This document shows, piece after piece, positions 55,485 to 64,000 of a stretch of 64,000 bases of DNA. Where the stretch lies: NCBI GenBank assembly GCA_030686995.1, contig CM060691.1, positions 64,469,853 through 64,533,852 on the forward strand, read 5' to 3'. The notes beneath the pieces were generated by a model. That model did no database searches and had not been told where the DNA came from. It was given only the letters and a program-made list of their open reading frames with translations. The translations under genes were made by a program, and so were the position numbers. The number at the start of each line of letters is the position of its first letter. The stretch's first letter is position 1. The DNA is from Artemisia argyi (lineage: Eukaryota; Streptophyta; Magnoliopsida; Asterales; Asteraceae).

Positions 55485-56877
55485 TCAAACATTTGGTCCC
55501 CAATTTCTCATGGGTCCATTTTGGTTAAGCATACAATTAACTTGATCCAAGTATGAAAATAGAACATAAGGGTTCCATGACATGTAATTTGGAGTTTGGT
55601 AATGTCCAGGAGTGTTTTGGTTCCAAAAATGTTGGTAGTTTCGTCGTGTGTTGTAGTTACTCTTTGGAAAGGGGCGTTTGGGAATTGGAGTCTTAGGTCT
55701 TGGTTGAGTAGTTCTAGCTCTAAATTCATTTTTACTAAGTCCTACTCTAGTTTTAAAGGCAGGTTTTGTTCCATTTTTATATGTAACAAATTTTGAACGA
55801 TCCGATGTGGAGGATGTTACTGCTGCAGCAGACCTGGCGGAACCCTTGGGTTCAATGGGCGGAACCCTAATTTGGGTTCCGTCTGTTCCGCGGGCTACTG
55901 TAGCAGTTTTGTTAGTTTCTTGTGCTTTCTTTTCTTGTTTCGTTTGACTCTTTGAAGTTTCTAATTTCATGAAACCTAGTCCTGTTTTATCAAATGGTGA
56001 CTTTTAAAGTTTCATAATTTCATCCGCACAAGAAATGCTCTTATCGAACTTCTTAAACTTTGTGGTTTGTTTTATTAGATCATCTTGAGTAATTTTAAGT
56101 CTCTTAACTTCGAGTTTAAACTCTTCACATGATTTGCACGAAGTGTCAATACCTTTACTCTTTTCTAATCTCTTAGCATTTTCTTTTAACTCATAAATTC
56201 ATTTTCTAAAAACTCCTTTTTAGTTTTCAAAAACTTATTTTTTTTATGATTTTTAAGCTCAATTCACAAAGTTTGTTATATTCTTTTTGTAAGGTGTCAT
56301 CATCAATAGAAGAATAAGATGAGTCGAAGAGTACCTCATTTGAGTCGTGAGGCATGAGAGCAATATCATCATTCTTTGGCTCATCATCATCTCCTTCATA
56401 GTCACTCCAAGCACCACCCACAAAGGCTTGTTGAGACTTTCTTTTGGGTGGTTTTGAACATTCTCCTACGAGATGACTTGTGTCTCCACACCTATAGCAT
56501 TTCCTTTCAACCTTTCCTTTCCTATCATCACGATATTTTCAGAAGGTTTTCTTGTCATCTTTAAGTTGCCTTACAAACTTCCCTCGTCTACGAAAGAACT
56601 TCTTGAAGTCTCTAACGGCCATAGCATATTCTTCATCATCACTATCCGAAGTAGATTCTTCATCATCACTTGATTGGACTCAAGCTTTCAAGGCAATGGG
56701 CATAACCTTTTCTTTCTTACCTTTAACTATTTCCGAATCTTTTTCCATTACCATTTCATGAACTTTGAGGTTTCCAATTAGCTCGTCAAGTGACATGCTT
56801 GAAAGATCCTTGGATTCTTCAATTTCCATCACTTTTGCTCTCCACTTCGGATGGAGTGCTCTAAAGAATTTCCTAAG
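55485..56877 (-). pseudogene. Element D Gag, N-terminus missing
   Basis: Minus strand. Begins inside the capsid domain ([20 protein letters not shown]), then [16 protein letters not shown] and the zinc knuckle CYRCGDTSHLVGEC. An acidic segment and coiled-coil region (56421-55985, frame broken) follow, then a basic tail to WGPNV and TAG at 55485. Stops interrupt KA*VQ and TF*KY. The tail coding sequence includes GGCGGAACCC/GGGTTCCG palindromes (55832-55903) of the D promoter type. The first about 170 codons are deleted, together with the PBS and part of the 5' LTR. Confidence 0.88.
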
Positions 56878-57115
56878 CTAACAAGTCTTGCAAAATTGTG
56901 TTGAATACTTGTAACTTTATATGAACTTGTGAACTTCTTTGCTACAAAAGAAACTTCACATAGAAATGAAATGTTAAAGGGTTAGATGAAAGAATGAATG
57001 TATGTGTTTATGAAAATCTAATGTAGAGTGATAAAGCCAAAATTCAAACATATGGCTTGGTATTTATAGCAAGACCTTCTGCAGGTCTGGCGGATACGGT
57101 GGAACCCTCAGATGG
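56873..57115 (-). repeat. Fragment of the 5' LTR of element D
   Basis: Matches 26733-26970 of the 3' LTR, including the TATA box (TATAAATA, 57061-57068 minus, intact here) and the start of the palindromes. On the left it is fused to gag with a shared CTAAG (56873-56877), pointing to a microhomology deletion of U5, PBS and gag start. On the right it is cut by H; the expected target copy is GATGG (57111-57115). Confidence 0.85.
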
Positions 57116-57940
57116 TGTAAAACCTCGCAAAAATTCATATAACTAAAAACGTTTAATTATATATTCATCTCTGTTATTATCTTAATCACCATTTTTACGG
57201 GGAAATTTAAAATTTTCTTATTATATTAAAATGGTCACGATTACGATATTGCAAAATTCACCAAACGACAAAACAAGTTCTCGACACGTTTAACAAAATA
57301 TTAAAAACTTACTAATCCTAATTTATCACTAATTATAACCAAACGGGCCCTTAATTACTTCAGCCCAACCCCATTCGGAAAACACTGTTCATCAGCCCAT
57401 CACAAAAGCCTAACTTCTTTTTATTTTTCACTTTCAGTCGAGTTATACCAGTCCAAAACGCCTCGCGTATCCACGATTTCTACACACGACTCATATATGT
57501 TTTTGCACCATCTCATTCACCAGCTAGCCAACTATTAGTGTGTCAAGTGCCATGTTCATAGGACAACATTTGATACGTTTTTAAGGGCAAAGTGGACGAA
57601 AATCCAAACCACTCGATTCATATTTAACTCAAAACATAACCGTTTGGATTCCCGTTTGTTCCTACGTGTTTCTAATAACATTTCTAACATGTTTTCATGT
57701 TTAAATGTCAATGATGATCGGCTATAATCAAGTAGTACAAGATTATGCAAATCGTGTATGGAAATATATATATATATATATATGTCGACATCCTTGTGAA
57801 TCACCAAACCATATCCCTTGTTTCATGCACTTACAAATGAATTTAATATGATAAAAGTCGATCAAGAAGTCCATGGTAACTGACAATGCATAGTTCTTAT
57901 TGTTTCCTTGGATTATTTCACACCATATGTATTATCAAAT

Positions 57941-57943
<3 letters not shown>

Positions 57944-58012
<69 letters not shown>
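57944..58012. repeat. (AT)n microsatellite in H LTR
   Basis: About 34 AT units. Confidence 0.95.
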
Positions 58013-58013
<1 letters not shown>

Positions 58014-59880
58014 GTTACATGCATGCATCCGATTCCCACAATTACCTTACACTTTCACAACCTCCTTTCTTCATAAAAACTCACTTCTAAGAGTCTAGGA
58101 ACAAGTTAGCTCACGTTTGGAAGCAATGGAGAAGAATCGGGTTTATATATTCGAATATTACTTTGGGTATTAGTCAATTTGATTGTTTCCTTCGTTCCTA
58201 CTTGTTTCTCCACCACCCTAGAGGTGTTGTAAGTCCTTTACAACTTATTCGAATCTATTTCACATGTTAAATCACTTCATGCATCATATATATATTTGTA
58301 CGATCGTATATTACTTTACGTATTGTTTTCATGTATATATTGTCATATAGAACACAAACATGGCTAGCCTCTATCTTGGAAGGCCTAGGAGTCACGTAGC
58401 ACACATAGTTCACGTTGGTTTCATTCGACATGCATCAAACAAACTTATTTTTGAACCATGGTCCATCGTATGAAAACTTAGTAAAACACTTAGAAATATT
58501 TATAAGTTTTTCATATATATAAACGTTAAAAACATGCTACAAAACACTCGTATAAATTTAAATCTCACGTAACAAGAGTACTATATTTATACACGACTCA
58601 ATAGACCACCTAGAAAACTACCACTTTCATTTATACAACTCGTAAAAATACTCACGTTTTGACACACCAATTGATTCATTTTGAATCGGCATTAACAAGA
58701 TTTCCAAATCCAAACTTTATTTAAAAACTTAATATTTTCATTTGCGCTTATATTGAGCCCAACAAAAAATAACGAACCATAAGCCCACTGGGCCCATATG
58801 AAACATTTTTAAAATCATAAAAATAGCCCAAGTTCAGGCCGAAAACAATTTCCATGCCCTCCCCTCTAAATTTCTTAACGGGCTTTTAATTTGGTTCGTT
58901 AAGGCCCATAAGCTAAAAAAATAAGCTTTTAATCAAATAAGCAGTTAAAATAAGCTTATTATTAACTTCAAAAAGCCACAAAAATTTTTATATAATTTTT
59001 ATAATCATTTTTGTAACTTTGGACTAAAAATGTAACGCGACGACACTTAGAAGGACTAAAACTGTAAATATTGAAAGGACTAAAACTGTAAATATTGAAA
59101 AGTAAGGACTAAAACTGTAAAATCAGAACCATAAGGGTAAAAATTTATAAAAGTTAATATTCTAAGCCTAGTATGGATTATTGGACAATTAGAGGACTAT
59201 AGTTGTAATTTATTTGTAAAAAGCACTAACGGTGTAACGCAAACATCGTTAGAGTAAAAATGGTAAAATTGGAAAAAGAACAAGGACTAAACATAATGTA
59301 TTTGACATTCTTATTTATTTTCTAATTTCGTAAACTTATTCCGTATTGCATTTAAACTTTCATTTATATTTATATATATTATTTAACGTAACGTTAATAA
59401 TATATATAACGATATTTCAAAAGTTAATATTTTTATTTATGATTAAAAATGTAAAACTTCGATTGATAATTTAAATAAAGTATTTTATCATATCATGCAT
59501 GGCATAAAAATTACACTGCAAATCATCTATTCGCCATAACAAATAATTATTATTCGTTGTTCGTTTGTATTTACCAAATAGTATTTGGTCAAATTCTCAG
59601 ATAAATTTATCTATCAGGTTCCATATCAAAGATGTTTCTATAATCATTCTCATAATCTCATCCTACTTTACTTTTCATCATTCCCGTATCAATCAAGGTG
59701 AGTCATAGCCCAATTTCCAATACTTGTTTTTAACTCATTGGGGGAGATACATGCTTACATATACTTTGATAAATTGATAAGTATATGAATAAATTACATG
59801 ATTCAAATCAATTTCCTTATTAATAATTATCTGATATGGTTTATAATTTAAGATGTGATATATACAATACTTGATGAAAT

Positions 59881-60113
59881 ACTTAATTGAAATACTGATA
59901 CTCATATGATAATGTTTCAAATTCGATTATTGTGGTATGTGATATATGTATGTTACTGGCGAATTACTTAATTGAAATACTAATACTCTGATGATAATGT
60001 TTCCAGTTCGATTATTGTGGTATGTGATATATATATGTTACTGGCGAAATACTTAACTGAATTACTGATACTCAGACGATAATATTCCCAAATTGATTAC
60101 TGTGGTATGAGAC
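59881..60113 (+). repeat. Tandem repeat, three copies of 85 bp, in H LTR
   Basis: ACTTAATTGAAATACTGATA begins units at 59881, 59966 and 60051 (third diverged). Each unit includes CGATTATTGTGGTATGTGAT or a variant. The regular 85-bp period suggests duplication by unequal exchange or slippage. Confidence 0.85.
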
Positions 60114-61053
60114 TTGATTATATGATGCTATCCTAAATGATCCCATTATTACCTTGATATTGCCTAAGTTACCTTATCGCCATAAAGTCCCTCAATCATG
60201 AGCCATTAATCACTGTTCTGTGAGCGCGAATATAGTGAACAGCTTCAAAACCTGTTAAGGATTGACCTCCTCTCCCACTAATACTTGACGGAATGCCATA
60301 TGCACATGGTTAGTCGCATTAGTCGTGATACACTATATTTGAGTAAAAATAGGAATTGGCAAATCACCTATTACACGAGGGTGGAATTTATCATTGATTT
60401 GATAAAACACCCGTTCTGTTAACGTCTTGCGTGTCATGAGGCTTGGGGCAATATCTATAAGGAAATGTATATTTTCAACATATATTTAGATACAGCTGTA
60501 TAGGAATTTGACCATACTTGAATTGTATATCTGATTAGATTAGCATCATGAGTTTTCAGCTCATGTTAGGATTATTGATCCCTTATTTGAATTTGATTGA
60601 ATATTTATATGATTTATTTTGTGATTATAATCAACATTACCAAATACTTGTTCCATCATTGTTTGTATTAATCATTACCAAATATTTCTGAAATCTATCA
60701 AAATAAATGGTTTTCCACAAAACTCTATGAACTCACCAACCTTTGTGTTGACACTTTTAATCATGTGTATCTCAGGTAATTTAACGGAGCAGGACAAGAC
60801 ACGGAGTGGGCATTTATTACTCTGATAAATTAAAATTGTGTAAAAATCAAATATGTCATTCTTTCAAGCCTTTACATCTTTTGAAAAGATTTTTAAATCA
60901 AATGGTTCATCTTTTATCAAAAATATTATTTGAATGACAAATAACTTTCAAAACGCTTCTTTTAAGCCGTTTTATGAGATTATAACTTCGATCCTCCCCG
61001 TAACACCCAAATTACTTTTCCGCTGCGACAAACTTAAATTTGGGGGTGTTACA

Positions 61054-61070
61054 GATTGGCATCAGAGCTA
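61054..61070 (+). other. Primer binding site of element H
   Basis: GATTGGCATCAGAGCTA, one change (T to C) from the TGGTATCAGAGC initiator-Met site. Confidence 0.85.
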
Positions 61071-61311
61071 GAGTTATAGAGAATTAAATGTTTTCAAACA
61101 TTAAACTATAACTACACTTTCAAAATAAATGATTTTACACCATACCATTTTATGCCCTCCATGTCTGCAGACTGCCGTGCTCAATACTTTATCTGTTGAG
61201 ATTATCTTACATGTTTAGAAATTACTCTTACACAATAATTATTTCATCTGTACTGTTATATTTTAACATACAAAATCCTCATAAAATATTATTCTCGGTT
61301 ACTACTATAGT

Positions 61312-62148
61312 ATGTCTTCAGGAACACCCGTGAATATCAAAACTACTCTCCATAATACTAATACCCCATATATCAATCAAAATTCTCCAAATACTGAAGA
61401 TCTTTACGTACAAATATCACAACCCCAACCTAATATAGAACTCACTCAGAGATCACCTCCATTATCACCTATTCATTCACCTTTACGTCAAAAACCCAGG
61501 AGAGCTATCGAATCATATGAAGATTTGATTGGTGGCCAGGAAACATTCGAAGTTGGACAAAGTTCAAGCCAAGGGATACCATGGAAGAATGTTGAGCCAA
61601 ATTCTCCATTACCTTATACTTCAGATTCCACAATACCAGATTCTCCAAATAATTTATCCTCACCTAACTCGCCCGACTACAATATAAGCACTCCTGATAC
61701 AATATGGAATCTTATTTATCGACAAGCCAGCATATTGGATGCTCACACTGAACAGCTGAAAGGGTTACGACCAACTCAATTTGAATGGTACGACCGTAAC
61801 CTTGACGCATTGTTCAAAAGGGCGGATGCTGAGAGACGAACAATGTGTGAGTTAGGAATAAAGATTAATGAGATAAAGGACAACACCAACCAGGAGCTTG
61901 GAAGTTTGGACTCTAGGGTCTGTTGTGCAAGAAGAGAACACGGTCATACACATGTAAGAATTGAAGATATTGAAAGAACCCTATGGATGGCCAGAGATGC
62001 AGCCAGAAACCAGGGTCAAAAGATTGCCGCATTAGAGACTATGTTGGCAAATCAAATGAACATGTGTCAAGAACGTTTCTCAAACATGGAAGCTGCACAA
62101 CTTGAACTTGAGAAAGAAGTTAGATATTTACGTCAGAGGCGTAACTAA
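61312..62148 (+). CDS. N-terminal Gag extension of element H, intact coiled-coil protein
   Basis: 278 codons, MSSGTPVNIKTTLHNTN to TAA. The first half is Pro/Ser/Asn-rich (SPPLSPIHSPLRQKPRRAIE). The second half is strongly helical and charged (WYDRNLDALFKRADAERRTM, DIERTLWMARDAARN, EAAQLELEKEVRYLRQRRN) and probably a long coiled coil. Tekay-type elements of Asteraceae, as I recall, carry such an extension before the capsid domain, and F has a decayed version (40807). It stands 650 bp before the broken gag. Its job is unknown; multimerisation would fit a coiled coil. Confidence 0.65.
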   Translation: MSSGTPVNIKTTLHNTNTPYINQNSPNTEDLYVQISQPQPNIELTQRSPPLSPIHSPLRQKPRRAIESYEDLIGGQETFEVGQSSSQGIPWKNVEPNSPLPYTSDSTIPDSPNNLSSPNSPDYNISTPDTIWNLIYRQASILDAHTEQLKGLRPTQFEWYDRNLDALFKRADAERRTMCELGIKINEIKDNTNQELGSLDSRVCCARREHGHTHVRIEDIERTLWMARDAARNQGQKIAALETMLANQMNMCQERFSNMEAAQLELEKEVRYLRQRRN

Positions 62149-62804
62149 TCTTAAGTTTACAAGTATCCTTGTTGTACCTACTAAACCAAATAGTTTTGGT
62201 TAGTATTTCGTGTAATGTTCAATAAATCTGAAACTTCAGAACTTGTAATCAAAACATAATGTATAATAACATCCTTTCTGTTATATCTCTATGTTATGAA
62301 TCGATCTTTTCTTTCATATCAATCATGCATGTAATGAATCCTCATATCTTCATGCAAAAATCTCATCATTTGTTATTTTCTTTGATAACCAAATGATTAT
62401 ACACAGATCAATGGAGTATTAATAAAAGATCTTGTATCGTTTATCTTGCAAAAATAATCAGTCAAGTTATTAATATTCTATTTGCATCTGTAATGTTATT
62501 CAAACCTACCGTAAGATTTCTTTCAATCGTTAGAATTTCTTAAAAATACCATAATTAACCCAAAATCTTAAGAATTGTCTAAAAATCAATTCTTGAAAAG
62601 GAATTTAAAGAATGAAGAAAAGATTATCGAGCTTCAATTTTAGTAGACAAGTCGGTTTGTTCCTTAGTAATCCCATATCAAGAGTTGATCATTTATATAT
62701 GATACAACACAGACATATCTTGAAATTAGATTACAGTAGGGAGTCAATTCAGTCTATCATAAATGAAATAATTAACTTCATTATCTGAATTATTCTGATA
62801 TTAT
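62149..62804 (+). other. Noncoding gap between Gag extension and gag remnant of element H
   Basis: AT-rich, no ORF, no recognisable motif. Confidence 0.5.
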
Positions 62805-63517
62805 ATGGATTCTAATGTTGAGTTTCATTTATGTTTAAAGAAAATGGACAACATGAACAATGCATATCAATCATCATCAGAAATCACCATAACTCCTGGA
62901 GCTATCCAGAAATTGGTAAAAGACATAGTGTCGGTGGTATTAGAAGGGACTACCGTAGTTTATCCAAGAAAAGAGACGGGTATACTTGGTAATCACCACC
63001 CTACAAGTTTCATGAAGTATAGGCCACCTCACTTAAAGATTCAAGAAGGAATGATCAACCCTACCATCAAGGAATTAGGCACGGGGTTATATCAAATGGA
63101 AATAATCAAAAGAGGAAACTCCCCAAAATAGGAACCATCAATCCTATCTACTTCAACATCATCAATGCTCAAGACCGATATCGTAAACATTGAGAAGATC
63201 GTATGGATTATCAACGTCAGCTGGAACACAATCAGAAAGCTAATAGAAATTGCCTCGTCACACCTGTTTTTGAAAGTGGTTATCGTGGAAATCAACCCTG
63301 GTGTCAAAAATGCAACCAGCATCACATCGGAATCTGCAGGGTTAAGTGCACGAAATGTCAGAAAACAGGTCACCAGGCAATTAGCTGCAGGACTAAGGAC
63401 AGGAAAGGACAACCAACAACAGTAGTATGCCACGGATGTGGTGGGAAAGGGCATTACATGAGCCGATGTCCAAACTACAATATTAATTGGAAAGCCAAGA
63501 CTTTTACAAGAAAATAA
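62805..63517 (+). pseudogene. Gag of element H with the capsid part deleted
   Basis: First part (62805-63131): ITPGAIQKLVKDIVSVVLEG, equivalent to MTQAAVEQVIAKNM of F, then TSFMKYRPPHLK. The capsid core (EWW, SWEEL and so on in F) is missing. After frameshifts the C-terminal part (63203-63517) has all three cysteine clusters: CQKCNQHHIGIC, CTKCQKTGHQAISC and CHGCGGKGHYMSRC, then a basic end and TAA. Roughly 200 codons are lost relative to F. Confidence 0.85.
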
Positions 63518-64000
63518 AATTTTTTTAAAGACCTTGATAGTATCGAGGGAATGACAACCAGATTTACACAGATGAATAAATTCCTGTTGTAGATAAATAA
63601 AATCTAGTTTAAGAATTTCCTAAGTTGTATCTCTTTCCTGTATTTCACTTTAAGTTACGATGGATGTAACTTAAGTATAACAACAATCTTTCTATTGTCT
63701 TGAAAAATCTCCCTTGTAATATTTCCATAATAATGATAATCTAAGTTAATTTCAATTTCTGTCTCATTTACCAAATGACAATATACTATATTTACTCCAT
63801 AAATTTCTGATTTATAGTATAAACCCTAAAATTTTCTACTTATCTTTAAAAGGAATTACGTGTTATATTATGAAAATAACACGTTGAACACCATCTAAAA
63901 CAATTTATAGAAATATATGATTGAACCAAACATCACATCATTTGGTCCTCAATTATACATAGCCTGATCAACTATGTCTAATTTAGGAAGAATTATGTTA
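63518..64000 (+). other. Post-gag region of element H, related to that of F
   Basis: No ORF. ACGTTGAACACCATCTAAA (about 63881) and TATACATAGCCTGATCA (about 63954) match F at about 43219 and 43300, including in-frame stops, so F and H share a pol region that was already broken in a common ancestor. Confidence 0.65.

Larger units (their letters stand above)
19806..57115 (-). mobile_element. Element D: old Sirevirus-type copia, split by C, E and H
   Basis: Minus-strand element whose parts are 19806-19879 and 26322-27344 (3' LTR), 27345-31906 (third ORF, env-like, end of pol), 52574-56877 (rest of pol and gag) and 56873-57115 (piece of 5' LTR). Removing E restores the RNase H reading frame across ATCAC, and removing C restores the LTR across GAAAC. 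It carries frameshifts and stops throughout pol and a deletion joining the 5' LTR to gag. It is the host of three later insertions and thus one of the oldest elements here after G. Confidence 0.88.
57116..61053 (+). repeat. 5' LTR of element H
   Basis: TGTAAAACCTCGC to TTTGGGGGTGTTACA, 3938 bp. Contains (AT)n (57944-58012), a short tandem of AAGGACTAAAACTGTAAATA (59053-59120), three copies of an 85-bp unit (59881-60113) and an AAGGTGAGTCATAGCCC stretch (about 59696) that matches F's LTR in place. No gene. Confidence 0.85.
57116..64000 (+). mobile_element. Element H: chromovirus (Tekay-like gypsy), 5' part
   Basis: Starts TGTAAAACCTCGC in D's 5' LTR. A 3938-bp LTR, primer site and gag remnants are present; the rest is outside the window. 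LTR and post-gag region are distantly related to F. Confidence 0.85.

Noticed and set aside
59878..60113. Possible CRISPR-like or satellite array.
   Set aside because: Only three diverged units without spacers, within a plant LTR.

Overview
The window is nuclear DNA of a flowering plant. It is AT-rich, full of long (AT)n runs, and built almost entirely of LTR retrotransposons nested in one another. I found no host gene, rRNA or tRNA. The mix of families (Sirevirus-type copia with an env-like ORF, Athila/Tat-type gypsy, Tekay-type chromovirus with an N-terminal coiled-coil Gag extension, and a gypsy carrying only a protease-like ORF) reminds me most of the daisy family (Asteraceae). That is recall, not a search.

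Layout, with letters used throughout. G is an Athila-like gypsy on the minus strand (2033-5525 and 15021 to about 18172). A, a plus-strand Sirevirus, lies in G's RT/RNase H region; only its end (1-2032) is in the window. B, a plus-strand Sirevirus without pol (5526-15020), lies in G's gag. J, a probable small copia on minus, has its 3' LTR at 18173-18478. D is an old minus-strand Sirevirus spread over 19806-57115. C (19880-26316, plus) sits in D's 3' LTR. E (31907-52573, minus Sirevirus) sits in D's RNase H. F (37609-49135, plus chromovirus) sits in E's integrase. H (57116 to the window end, plus chromovirus) sits in D's 5' LTR. Both target-site duplications are visible for B (AAAGA), C (GAAAC), E (ATCAC) and F (ACTTG). 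Removing E restores D's RNase H frame exactly, and removing B restores G's gag frame.

Coding state. E is the most complete copia: Gag-protease-integrase in one ORF, then RT-RNase H, with a few point stops, mostly of C-to-T type. D has gag, pol, env-like and a third ORF, all broken. B has gag, env-like and an intact third ORF but no pol. F has an intact gag and a dead pol between two nearly identical 3-kb LTRs. H has an intact Gag N-terminal extension but has lost the capsid part. C encodes only a degenerate protease-like protein.

Most interesting pattern. In the Sireviruses the accessory ORFs (env-like and a small third ORF with a CxxC motif) look like separate transcription units. Each is preceded by a cluster of GC-rich palindromic repeats, then a TATA-like box, then the ATG. 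The palindrome type matches the one in that element's own LTR promoter (CCCCTTAA/TTAAGGGG type in B and E; GGCGGAACC/GGTTCCGCC type in D). The env-like ORFs of B and D also have an apparent leader intron. C, from another superfamily, shows a parallel: an array of TGACGGCGTCA palindromes directly before its LTR TATA box and a second small copy inside the element. This suggests LTR and internal promoters co-evolving with a shared binding factor.
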